Source of the DNA: Flavobacterium sangjuense
Lineage (GTDB): Bacteria > Bacteroidota > Bacteroidia > Flavobacteriales > Flavobacteriaceae
Reading direction: 5' to 3'
NCBI RefSeq assembly: GCF_004797125.1
Contig: NZ_CP038810.1
Location: forward strand, 1,984,001 to 2,048,000
Length of the DNA: 64,000 bases
The notes below the pieces were generated by a model, which was not told the origin of the DNA, searched no databases, and saw only the letters and a program-made list of their open reading frames with translations. The stretch's first letter is position 1; each line of letters starts with the position of its first letter. A program made the position numbers and the translations under genes. Shown here piece after piece: positions 35,022 through 43,240 of this stretch.

Positions 35022-35789
35022 ATGAATTTGAAAACAAAGATTATATTTTGTATTTGTTGTTTTGCTTTTTTTGTTTCTAATGCGCAATCCGTTTCAGATA
35101 CAATTCCGAGTCAAAAAAAGGATTCTATTCAGTTAAAATTCAAGTATAAAAGCCTAATCATTCCGGCTGTTTTTATTGGTTACGGGATTTTTGGATTGGA
35201 AAGTGGTCAGATTAAGGGTTTCAATTCCGGTATTAGTACTGAGGTTACAGAAGACATTGATAAGAAGACATCCATTGACGATTTTTCACAATATGCACCA
35301 ATTGCAGCTTTCTATGGTTTAAGCCCTCTTGGAGTAAAAAGTAAAAATAATTTTAAGGATAAAACGATAATCTTTGCGACATCTTATCTTTTAATGGGAT
35401 TGACTGTTAATGCCTTTAAAAAGACAGCTTCTGTAGAAAGACCGGATGGAAGCAGCCTTAATTCATTTCCTTCAGGACATACAGCAACTGCCTTTTTGGG
35501 AGCCGAATTAATGATGCAGGAATATAAAAATGAATCGGTTTGGTACGGAATTTCAGGCTATATTGTAGCTGCAGGAACCGGAGCTTTCCGAATGTATAAT
35601 AACCGACATTGGCTTACCGACGTTGCAGCCGGAGCCGGAATAGGAATTCTTAGTGCTAAAGCTGGTTATTGGTTATATCCAATTACAAGCAAATGGTTCA
35701 CAAAAAAGAACTCGACAAATACTAAAACAGCAATGATTCCGTTTTATAATGGAAAGACAACCGGTTTTGCATTTGTAAAAACATTTTAA
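35022..35789 (+). CDS. PAP2-family phosphatase
   Basis: A 255-aa protein with a signal-anchor start and about five transmembrane segments. The three acid-phosphatase motifs are present: KTASVERPDG (motif 1, K-x6-RP), FPSGHTATAF (motif 2, PSGH) and RMYNNRHWLTDV (motif 3, R-x5-H-x3-D), around 125-205. Such enzymes remove phosphate from undecaprenyl pyrophosphate, phosphatidate or lipid A. The substrate is not decided by the sequence. It starts 8 bp after the CCG-protein stop, so it is cotranscribed with it. The basic tail (about 225-255) is not part of the core domain. Confidence 0.88.
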   Translation: MNLKTKIIFCICCFAFFVSNAQSVSDTIPSQKKDSIQLKFKYKSLIIPAVFIGYGIFGLESGQIKGFNSGISTEVTEDIDKKTSIDDFSQYAPIAAFYGLSPLGVKSKNNFKDKTIIFATSYLLMGLTVNAFKKTASVERPDGSSLNSFPSGHTATAFLGAELMMQEYKNESVWYGISGYIVAAGTGAFRMYNNRHWLTDVAAGAGIGILSAKAGYWLYPITSKWFTKKNSTNTKTAMIPFYNGKTTGFAFVKTF

Positions 35790-35797
35790 TTAAAATT

Positions 35798-36280
35798 ATG
35801 TATATCCCTTTTGAAAATTTACCTGAAGACTCTAAAATTTGGATTTACCAATCTAATAGAAAATTTTCAGACGATGAAATGACTGAAATCGAAAATGATT
35901 TAAAAGCATTTGTCGAAAATTGGTCAGCGCACGGAACTGGATTAGAAGCTTCATATTTATTGAAATACAATCGTTTCATCATTCTTGCTGTCAATCAGGA
36001 AGTGCAACAGGCAACGGGTTGTTCTATCGATTCTTCTGTGAATTTTATTCAAAATCTGGAACAAAAATACGAAGTTGATTTGTTGGATAAAATGAATGTG
36101 ACGTTTAAAAACGGAGAACACATTGCGCATAAATCGTTGATTGATTTTAAACGAATGGCTAAAGAAAAAGCCGTGACCGCCAATACCATTGTTTTTAACA
36201 ATTTGGTGAATAGTATCGAAGAATTTAACGAAAACTGGGAAGTTCCTGCTGGCGAAAGCTGGCACAGCCGTTTCTTTTAA
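35798..36280 (+). CDS. Conserved uncharacterised Bacteroidota protein
   Basis: A 160-aa soluble protein starting MYIPFENLPEDSKIWIYQSNR, an arrangement conserved across Bacteroidota. It has an alpha/beta pattern with helices near 24-44 (DDEMTEIENDLKAFVENWSA) and 80-100, and ends WEVPAGESWHSRFF. Homologues are sometimes labelled ABC transporter ATPase, but no Walker A, signature or Walker B motif is present, so that name is not supported. It lies 8 bp after the PAP2 gene and 12 bp before the GH3 fusion gene, inside one operon. The function is unknown. Confidence 0.75.
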   Translation: MYIPFENLPEDSKIWIYQSNRKFSDDEMTEIENDLKAFVENWSAHGTGLEASYLLKYNRFIILAVNQEVQQATGCSIDSSVNFIQNLEQKYEVDLLDKMNVTFKNGEHIAHKSLIDFKRMAKEKAVTANTIVFNNLVNSIEEFNENWEVPAGESWHSRFF

Positions 36281-36292
36281 GCCCTAAATTCT

Positions 36293-39200
36293 ATGAAAAG
36301 GTTATTAGTCAGTATAGGTTTATGCACAGGATTGCTGTTTTTGGTTACGAATTGTTCGTCAACTAAAAATAAGCAAACAGCTGTTGTTCCTGTAGCTGAA
36401 CCGACGCCTGAAGTAGTTGTTCCAATAGATGAAACTGTTTATCATCCACATCCCAGAAAGAACTTTTTCCCTGAAACTGATATCGAAACACGTTGGGTTG
36501 ACAGTATTTATAATCAAATGTCTTTTGATGAAAAAGTAGGACAACTATTTATGGTTGCTGCCTATTCTAATAAAGATGCCGCTCACGTTGCCGATGTTGA
36601 AAAGTTGGTTACCGAGAATAAAGTCGGTGGATTAATCTTTTTTCAAGGCGGACCAATGCGTCAGGCACGCCTAACTAATAAATACCAATCACTTGCTAAA
36701 GTTCCTTTGTTTATTGGTATTGACGCCGAATGGGGTTTGAGCATGCGAATCGATTCAACCTTCCGTTTTCCGTTTAACATGACTTTGGGAGCCATCAAAG
36801 ACTTGAAATTGGTTGAGAAAGTAGGAACAAGTTTGGCTAAGGAAAGCAAAAGAATGGGAATTCATTTCAACTTTGCGCCGGTTTTAGATATCAATACCAA
36901 TCCAAAAAACCCAATTATTGGGTATCGTTCTTTTGGTGAAAATAAAGTTAGTGTTACGGAACACGCTATTGCCTTAATGAATGGCGCACAAGGTCAGGGA
37001 GTTTTTTCTACAGGAAAGCATTTTCCGGGTCACGGAGATACAGCAACCGATTCGCATACTTCTTTGCCAACCGTTAATGCTACTTTAGATCATTTAGATA
37101 AAGTAGAATTGTATCCCTACAAGCGAATGTTTGATGAAGGTTTGGTTTCGGTAATGGTAGCGCATTTGAATGTTCCTAGTTTGGAGCCAAGAGAAGGTTA
37201 TCCAACTTCTATTTCCTATGATGTTGTTACCAAATTGCTTAAAAAGGATTTAGCTTTTGATGGACTTATTTTTACTGATGCCTTAAATATGAAAGGTGCA
37301 GCCAATTTCAGAGCTCCAGGCGATATTGATCTGGAAGCTTTTATGGCGGGAAATGATATTTTACTTTTTGCAGAAAATGTACCGCTTGCCGTAGAAAAAA
37401 TTTGTGTGGCGTATCAGGACAGTCTTATTTCAGATGAAAGACTGGCGCAATCAGTAAAGAAGATTTTACGCTATAAATTCAAAGCAGGATTGAACAACTA
37501 CAAACCTATTGAAGGCATCAATTTGTATAACGATTTGAATCCGAAATCGAATGAAACGCTGCAGTATGAATTGTATGAGAATGCGGTTACCGTTGTAAAA
37601 AATGATGGAAATATTCTTCCAATTAGAAACCTGAATCAGAAAATTGCCTATGTAAAATTAGGTGATGACACCAACAGCTCGTTTGTCACTACTTTAAAGA
37701 AATATACCGAAGTCACCGAAGTTGCTGATGCCAATATTGACAGCTTAATGGTTAAGTTAACCGATTATGAAACCGTAATCATTGGTTACCACAAATCGGA
37801 TAAATCCTGGTGGAAAGCACCTGAACTAACAGTGCCTGAATTACAGGTAATTGATTCGATTGCCTCCAAAAAGAAAGTGATCATCGATTGTTTTGCCAAA
37901 CCGTATTCCTTATCAAGAATTTTGAATTTTAATGAAATACCGGGTGTAATTGTATCCTATCAAAATGGAAACATAGCACAGGAAGTTTCGGCCGAATTGA
38001 TTTTTGGAGCGATTGATGCCAAAGGATTGCTTCCGGTTTCTATCAATAGTTCATTAAAGGCTGGCGATGGAATCACTACTCAAAAACTCAACCGATTGGG
38101 TTTTGCAACTCCGGAAAGTGTTGGTATGAGTTCAGAAAAACTGAAGCAGATTGAAACCTATGCACAAAAAGCCATTGATGGAAAGATGACACCAGGTATG
38201 CAGGTTTTGGTCGCCAGAAAAGGGAAAGTCATTTATCAAAAATCTTTTGGAAAACAAACCTATGAAGGCGATGTTAGAGTGAAGAACAGCGATTTGTATG
38301 ATGTAGCATCGGTAACCAAAATGGTCGCTACTTTGCCAAATGTGATGCAGGTTTACGACCAAAAGAAAGTGACACTTGAAACTACTTTAGGCGAAATGTT
38401 GCCAATATTCAAAGGTTCGAACAAGCAGAAAATTACGTTTAAAGAATTGTTGTCGCACTATGGCAGAATGCAGGCGTGGATTCCGTTTTACACCGCTACA
38501 TTAGACTCAGCCAAAATGCCAATGGAGAAATACTATCGTAAAATGTATAGCGAAGGATTTACCAAACGCGTTTCGGATAGTTTGTATTTAAGAGATGATT
38601 ATCATGATACCATTATGAAGCGAATCATCGATAGTCCACTGATTGATAAAAAAGAATACCGCTACAGCGATTTTACCTTTATCATTTTGAAACAATATTT
38701 GGAGAAAATCATGGGCAGGCATTTGGATGAATTGGCTGCGGACAATTTCTACAAAACACTTGGGATGAATAATACACTTTTTAATCCGTTGCATAAATTT
38801 GATAAAAGTGTGATTGCTCCAACCGAAATCGATACTTATTTCCGTCATGATACCATTCAGGGTTATGTTCATGATATGGAAGCCGCAATGGAAGATGGAG
38901 TAGGCGGTCATGCCGGAATCTTTTCCAATGCTATGGACATCGCTAAGATGATGCAGATGTATCTGCAAAAAGGAAATTATGGTGGCGTTCAGTACTTCTC
39001 AGAAGCTACGTTCAATGATTTTAATACGTGTTGGTTTTGTGGCGAAGGAAATCGTCGTGGATTAGGATTTGACAAACAACAAATAAGTGGTGCCGGTCCA
39101 ACATGTGGCTGTGTTTCGATGTCGAGTTTTGGTCACACTGGTTTTACGGGAACTATTGCCTGGGCTGATCCGGAAACGGATATTGTTTATGTTTTCTTAT

Positions 39201-39304
39201 CGAATAGAACCTATCCTGATTCTAATTTGCCAAACAAGCTTTCAAAGGAAAACATCCGTGAAGACATCCAAAAAATCATTCAGGAAGCGATTATTGAGAA
39301 ATAA
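36293..39304 (+). CDS. NagZ-like GH3 fused to a serine hydrolase, lipoprotein
   Basis: A 1003-aa lipoprotein (LFLVTNC, Cys21). Residues about 70-400 are a GH3 domain with NagZ marks: KHFPGHGDTATDSH (His243 region) and FTDALNMKGA (nucleophile Asp329). A GH3 C-terminal-like domain follows (about 410-600). Residues 615-1000 are a class C beta-lactamase-type serine hydrolase with SVTK (Ser673, Lys676) and RYSDF in the position of the usual Tyr-x-Asn. The pairing mirrors Bacillus NagZ and AmiE, two separate enzymes that release GlcNAc and then cut the MurNAc-peptide bond. The fusion could do both on cell-wall fragments (inference). It meets the next gene tail to tail with 2 bp between them. Confidence 0.88.
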   Translation: MKRLLVSIGLCTGLLFLVTNCSSTKNKQTAVVPVAEPTPEVVVPIDETVYHPHPRKNFFPETDIETRWVDSIYNQMSFDEKVGQLFMVAAYSNKDAAHVADVEKLVTENKVGGLIFFQGGPMRQARLTNKYQSLAKVPLFIGIDAEWGLSMRIDSTFRFPFNMTLGAIKDLKLVEKVGTSLAKESKRMGIHFNFAPVLDINTNPKNPIIGYRSFGENKVSVTEHAIALMNGAQGQGVFSTGKHFPGHGDTATDSHTSLPTVNATLDHLDKVELYPYKRMFDEGLVSVMVAHLNVPSLEPREGYPTSISYDVVTKLLKKDLAFDGLIFTDALNMKGAANFRAPGDIDLEAFMAGNDILLFAENVPLAVEKICVAYQDSLISDERLAQSVKKILRYKFKAGLNNYKPIEGINLYNDLNPKSNETLQYELYENAVTVVKNDGNILPIRNLNQKIAYVKLGDDTNSSFVTTLKKYTEVTEVADANIDSLMVKLTDYETVIIGYHKSDKSWWKAPELTVPELQVIDSIASKKKVIIDCFAKPYSLSRILNFNEIPGVIVSYQNGNIAQEVSAELIFGAIDAKGLLPVSINSSLKAGDGITTQKLNRLGFATPESVGMSSEKLKQIETYAQKAIDGKMTPGMQVLVARKGKVIYQKSFGKQTYEGDVRVKNSDLYDVASVTKMVATLPNVMQVYDQKKVTLETTLGEMLPIFKGSNKQKITFKELLSHYGRMQAWIPFYTATLDSAKMPMEKYYRKMYSEGFTKRVSDSLYLRDDYHDTIMKRIIDSPLIDKKEYRYSDFTFIILKQYLEKIMGRHLDELAADNFYKTLGMNNTLFNPLHKFDKSVIAPTEIDTYFRHDTIQGYVHDMEAAMEDGVGGHAGIFSNAMDIAKMMQMYLQKGNYGGVQYFSEATFNDFNTCWFCGEGNRRGLGFDKQQISGAGPTCGCVSMSSFGHTGFTGTIAWADPETDIVYVFLSNRTYPDSNLPNKLSKENIREDIQKIIQEAIIEK

Positions 39305-39306
39305 AT

Positions 39307-39981
39307 TTATTCGTCGTTATAATCAGAGTTGTCAGATTGTTTTTTGGCTTTGGCCGATTTTTCTTTTTGATTGTTGAACTTTATATCGCTAATTTTTTTA
39401 TCCATATAATATAACTCGTAATCGAGGTCTTTGTATTTTTCGAAAACTACAAAAAACAATTCCGCAGTGAAGTCTTCATGTTCTGTTTCGCCAAAATAGA
39501 TAATACTCAGGTTTGGTTTTTCTTTAGTTCCAAAATTTACCGGAATTTCTACATTCGTATAACCTTCCTTATCGAACTGGTCAAAATAGTCTTTGACGGC
39601 TGGATTATACTCGGGCAAACCTTCCCAATCCATCTTTTTGCCTTTCTCATTAAATAATTCGAATTTGGTATATGGAATGAATTCAGCAACATCAATAACT
39701 CCCAGATATCCTTTATAATCAGCCAAGCGATAACGAATTTTATTTACATTATCTATAAGTGAAAATCCGCTTAATTTAGCTCTGTTGTCAGGTGTTGATA
39801 GAATTTTTGCTTTAACCATAACTTTCTTCAATTCATCATTCTTGACCTTTAAATCTCTCATGCCAAATACACTAACGTTATCGACCAGCTTAGCTTTTAC
39901 AATTCGGATTTTGATGTCTTCATCTTTTGTTTGAGCATTTATGTTTAGTGCGAATAAAATAAAAAGGAGTGCTTTTTTCAT
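39307..39981 (-). CDS. Hypothetical exported protein
   Basis: A 224-aa protein with a signal peptide (KKALLFILFALNINAQ). I chose ATG 39981 because the longer frame lies over the upstream acetyltransferase stop. The mature part is mixed beta with motifs YRLADYKGYLGVIDVAEF, FELFNEKGKKMDWEGLPEY and EIPVNFGTKEKP, followed by a highly charged Lys/Asp/Glu tail (195-224). No family is recognised. It begins 4 bp after the acetyltransferase gene, so both are on one message. Confidence 0.6.
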   Translation of the reverse strand: MKKALLFILFALNINAQTKDEDIKIRIVKAKLVDNVSVFGMRDLKVKNDELKKVMVKAKILSTPDNRAKLSGFSLIDNVNKIRYRLADYKGYLGVIDVAEFIPYTKFELFNEKGKKMDWEGLPEYNPAVKDYFDQFDKEGYTNVEIPVNFGTKEKPNLSIIYFGETEHEDFTAELFFVVFEKYKDLDYELYYMDKKISDIKFNNQKEKSAKAKKQSDNSDYNDE

Positions 39982-39985
39982 ATCA

Positions 39986-40516
39986 TTATAATTTTTTAAG
40001 TAACAAACGAAATCCAAAAACAGGAAGCTCGCCCTGCATAAAATCTAAATCTTCCGATCTTTTAAATCCTATATTTTCATACATTTTCCAAGCTGTTTGC
40101 ATTGCTTTTGTGCTGTGAATGATTACTTGTGACAGCTTTTTATCTTTGGCTTTTTGGATGCAGGCTTCGGTTAAAAGTTTTCCCAAACCTTGTCCACGAG
40201 TTTCAGGATCAATGGCAAGCAATCTAAAAGCCGCAGCGTTGGTTTCTGAGGTCGCAGTGCCACCAGAGCCATAGTATTTCATATCAGCAAAGAAAACAAC
40301 TCCACCCAATACTTTGTTGTCTTCTGAAACGATTACTAAAAGCTCAGTATTCGGTTTAGTAGTAAAATCACCAATATTCGAAAGCATGGCATAATAGGCG
40401 GGCTGTTCGGTTGGTTTTGGAAATCCGTCAAGTTGTGAATAAACATTAACCATCAGTTTGCCAATGGCTTCGAACTCATTAGGCTTCGCATTTCTTATCG
40501 TATAATTTTTAGCCAT
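39986..40516 (-). CDS. GNAT family N-acetyltransferase
   Basis: A 176-aa acetyltransferase. The acetyl-CoA pyrophosphate loop is clear in LAIDPETRGQGLGKLLTEA (R/Q-x-x-G-x-G, about 111-129), preceded by strand LGGVVFFADMKYYG and followed by HSTKAMQTAWKMYENIGF, the usual C-terminal GNAT helix and beta-bulge. It transfers acetyl from acetyl-CoA to an unknown amine. The start MAKNYTIRNAKPNEF is typical of the family. Confidence 0.88.
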   Translation of the reverse strand: MAKNYTIRNAKPNEFEAIGKLMVNVYSQLDGFPKPTEQPAYYAMLSNIGDFTTKPNTELLVIVSEDNKVLGGVVFFADMKYYGSGGTATSETNAAAFRLLAIDPETRGQGLGKLLTEACIQKAKDKKLSQVIIHSTKAMQTAWKMYENIGFKRSEDLDFMQGELPVFGFRLLLKKL

Positions 40517-40612
40517 TTTTGGGTTATATGGGTATTATTGAAAAATCGAAAAAAAAACTATAACAAAATAAACATAAATATTTACTACTTTTATAGAAAT
40601 AAATTTAATAAA

Positions 40613-41395
40613 ATGAAAAATTTAAAAATTCTTATCGTACTTATCGGTTTGTTTTTCCTGATAACATCATGTTCAAGTGAAAGTAGTGCAGGATACGGAA
40701 CCATGAGAGTCATTGGAAAAGCGACCTACACTAATCCGGCTGCGGGCAGAAACACTACAACAACGCTTAACAATGATGTGGTATTGACCAGTTTTAAAAT
40801 CAACGTTAATGAAATCTCATTCAAATATGCAGAATCAGATGATGACGATGATAATGAAAACGGTGACAACGACAATGACAACGGAGACGACGACCATGAT
40901 GGTTTTTTTGACGGAGACGATGAAGTCGAGTTAAATGGCCCATGGGAATTAGATTTACTAAATCAAATAGCCCCAGTCACTACTGTATCTGTTCCTAATG
41001 GTACTTATGAAGAAGTAGAATTGGAATTAGGGAAAAATTTAGTAAGCACTTCTCCGTTGTATAACAAAACAGTAGAAATACGAGGAACAATTAATGGAAT
41101 ACCATTTGTTTTCTGGCATGATTTTGAGCAGGACTTAGAAATTGATTATGAAGATGCCGGCCAAAATCTTGTAGTCAGCAACAACTCTTTCGATTTAGTT
41201 TTTAACTTCGATTTAAACCAGTTGTTGAGTGAAGTTGACTTGAGCGCAGCAGTTGATGGCAATGGTAATGGCATTATTGAAATTGGGCCAAACGATACCG
41301 ATGGAAACAATGCTCTGGCTCTAACATTAAACGAACATCTGGGTGACTGCGGAGAAATGGAAGGTGGAGAGCATGAAGATGGTGATGATGATTAA
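40613..41395 (+). CDS. Asp-rich lipoprotein, possibly DUF4382-like
   Basis: A 260-aa lipoprotein (LFFLITSC, Cys20). ATG 40613 is chosen because it gives a compact lipoprotein signal; the upstream frame adds only an Asn/Lys/Tyr-rich stretch. After a first strand (YGTMRVIGKATYTNP) come VLTSFKINVNEISFKYAE and, near 75-105, an uninterrupted run of Asp, Asn, Glu and Gly that could bind calcium. The middle (PNGTYEEVELEL, FDLVFNFDLNQLL) resembles DUF4382-type domains. A second acidic loop (DGNGNGIIEIGPND) precedes a Cys and an acidic tail. It is a monocistronic gene with its own terminator. Confidence 0.7.
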   Translation: MKNLKILIVLIGLFFLITSCSSESSAGYGTMRVIGKATYTNPAAGRNTTTTLNNDVVLTSFKINVNEISFKYAESDDDDDNENGDNDNDNGDDDHDGFFDGDDEVELNGPWELDLLNQIAPVTTVSVPNGTYEEVELELGKNLVSTSPLYNKTVEIRGTINGIPFVFWHDFEQDLEIDYEDAGQNLVVSNNSFDLVFNFDLNQLLSEVDLSAAVDGNGNGIIEIGPNDTDGNNALALTLNEHLGDCGEMEGGEHEDGDDD

Positions 41396-41420
41396 TCAAT
41401 TGGAAATTTAATTCAAATAA

Positions 41421-41447
41421 AAACCTATCTTTTTAGATAGGTTTTTT
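41421..41447. terminator. Bidirectional terminator
   Basis: AAACCTATCT (41421-41430) and AGATAGGTTT (41435-41444) pair perfectly around TTTT, with A run before and T run after. It serves the convergent lipoprotein and DUF2809 genes. Confidence 0.8.
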
Positions 41448-41821
41448 TATGTCTTCTTACTAATAAAATATTCAATTGAAATCACAATAAGTATTCCTGC
41501 AACATAAGAAATAATATCTTCCCAGGAAAAAGAAGTTCCGATAACGGTTCTGGCAATTTTTGAATGTTGTAATTCTAGCTTTTCAACAATATTCAGGTAT
41601 TGCAGAAATTCTATCGCAAATGAGAATAGCAAGACAAATAGTGCAGCAGTCAGCACTTTTAATTTAAAAAATGACTTTACAAAGCAATAAATTAGGATTA
41701 CAACCAGAACATCTCCAAAGTAAGGACGCACAAAGTTGTCATGTACATAAAGCGCAATTAGCGTCTCGATAATGAAAAGTGAAATAGTTAATGCAAAATA
41801 TTTCAGGTCGAATTTTATCAT
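41447..41821 (-). CDS. DUF2809 membrane protein
   Basis: A 124-aa membrane protein with about four transmembrane helices. I chose ATG 41821, which lies 1 bp after the upstream serine-hydrolase stop; the longer frame would overlap that gene. DUF2809 marks are VRPYFGDVLVVILIYCFVKSF (an acidic Gly-Asp after the first helix), AIEFLQYLNIVEKL and the late GTSFSWEDIISYVAGIL. The family is widespread in Bacteroidota and Firmicutes and its function is unknown. It is coupled to the beta-lactamase-like gene. Confidence 0.85.
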   Translation of the reverse strand: MIKFDLKYFALTISLFIIETLIALYVHDNFVRPYFGDVLVVILIYCFVKSFFKLKVLTAALFVLLFSFAIEFLQYLNIVEKLELQHSKIARTVIGTSFSWEDIISYVAGILIVISIEYFISKKT

Positions 41822-41822
41822 A

Positions 41823-43025
41823 TCATTCCTCACCATCATCATCCAGTTTGAATGGATAATCGCCAAAAAGGCCGGCTAGTTTTTTAGCTTGATATGTCTT
41901 TCTTGTAAACTTATTAGACAGCACTATAATCGTAACTTTCTCTTTTCGTAAGTTGATAAAACAGGAAGTGTTTCCGTGCCACCAACCGTTATGATAATAA
42001 TAAGGTTCGCCTTTTTCAAACTCTGACATTCTGATACCTAAACCATAATTACGAATTCCTTTGGCTTCATAACTATATCCTTTATACACCTTTTTGAGCA
42101 AATCCGGATTCAGGAAAAAAGGAGCATAGCGTGCTTTGTCGAATTTCAATAAATCTCTCGGAGTGGAATAGATGTTTTTGTCACCATAAATTCCGTCCAG
42201 ATAATCAATTCCAATTTCTACATTATTTCCTTTATAAGACGGAGCAATGATGTCACGATCTTTTGCAATGTCAAAAACAAAGGTATTGGTCATGCCAAGC
42301 GGTGCAAAAATCATTTCTTTCATTGCTTCAGGATATTTCAATCCGGTAACCTTTTCAATAATCAAGGCAAGCATTGCATAATTGGTATTGCAATAACCAA
42401 ATCCGGTGTCGGTTGGTCTCTCTAAAGTAATTCCTTTCTCTACCATAACCTTTACAATATCTTCATTGGTCAGGGTTTCTTTTTTATCCCAATTGCCATT
42501 TTCAAAAGTAAAGTAGGCGTAATTTCTCATGCCGCTACGATGATTAAGGAGTGTTTGAATAGTAACTTCAGGATAAGGAAAGTTTTTGATAATCGTATTT
42601 ACCTTTTGGTCCAAGGTAATTTTTTTAGCATCAATAAGCATCAGAATTGCTGTAGAAGTCAATACTTTACTCACAGAAGCAATATGCAATGGCATATTTT
42701 TAGAAATCATTTCCCCAGTTCTTTTATTGGCATAGCCCATATAATTTTCATAAATTATCTGACCGTTTTTGGCAACCAAAAAAGCTACGTTATCATTCTT
42801 CTCTGACCATGTTTTTTCAAAATAACGACTAACGCCATATTTTTTGTCATTGATATAAGCCGAAGTAAGTTTTGGCAATTCCTCTTGCAAAGGCTGCATT
42901 ACCGGAATACCGTTTTTATTCATTTTAATTATGCCATCATCCGTCTTCTCTTGCTTTGAACAAGAAATAGTAAGCAGAATAATAGCAAGCAATTGGGTAG
43001 TATAGAGACTAATTTTGGATGTCAT
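41823..43025 (-). CDS. Class C beta-lactamase-like serine hydrolase lipoprotein
   Basis: A 400-aa lipoprotein (LLTISC signal). Catalytic motifs are ASVSKVL (SxxK) near 115, YCNTNY (YxN) near 205 and YYYHNGWWHG near the C-terminus, the HxG that replaces KTG. Such proteins include esterases, D-aminopeptidases and D,D-peptidases rather than true beta-lactamases. ATG 43025 is preferred because the -7 element (43051-43044) covers the alternative start at 43046. It is followed by DUF2809 after 1 bp. Confidence 0.88.
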   Translation of the reverse strand: MTSKISLYTTQLLAIILLTISCSKQEKTDDGIIKMNKNGIPVMQPLQEELPKLTSAYINDKKYGVSRYFEKTWSEKNDNVAFLVAKNGQIIYENYMGYANKRTGEMISKNMPLHIASVSKVLTSTAILMLIDAKKITLDQKVNTIIKNFPYPEVTIQTLLNHRSGMRNYAYFTFENGNWDKKETLTNEDIVKVMVEKGITLERPTDTGFGYCNTNYAMLALIIEKVTGLKYPEAMKEMIFAPLGMTNTFVFDIAKDRDIIAPSYKGNNVEIGIDYLDGIYGDKNIYSTPRDLLKFDKARYAPFFLNPDLLKKVYKGYSYEAKGIRNYGLGIRMSEFEKGEPYYYHNGWWHGNTSCFINLRKEKVTIIVLSNKFTRKTYQAKKLAGLFGDYPFKLDDDGEE

Positions 43026-43043
43026 TGCAATAATATTGAAAAA

Positions 43044-43051
43044 CAAATATA
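43044..43051 (-). promoter_or_regulatory. -7 element of the serine hydrolase gene
   Basis: Minus strand TATATTTG, exact consensus, 19 nt upstream of the ATG at 43025. No -33 TTG found. Confidence 0.45.
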
Positions 43052-43190
43052 ATTATTCATTAAAGGCATAAAGTTACTTTTTAAGAAAGCTTTCAACATG
43101 TTTTTCACAATTTTTTATGATAAATTTATAAAGCTTTACTAATCAATAGCAACGATAAAATTGGGCAGAATTTATTTTTCAAAAAAAGTT

Positions 43191-43220
43191 TTGAAAACGT
43201 TTTCGTTACTACTACTTTTG
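43191..43220 (+). promoter_or_regulatory. Complete promoter with embedded palindromic operator
   Basis: TTG (43191-43193), 19-nt spacer, TACTTTTG (43213-43220). The spacer holds the perfect 12-bp palindrome GAAAACGTTTTC (43193-43204), which has the central CG of LacI-type operators. The leader to ATG 43241 would be about 15 nt. Confidence 0.65.
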
Positions 43221-43240
43221 GCATCACAAAAAAGTACCCG

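Noticed and set aside
35798..36280. ABC transporter ATPase label
   Set aside because: No Walker A, signature or Walker B motif is present in this 160-aa protein.
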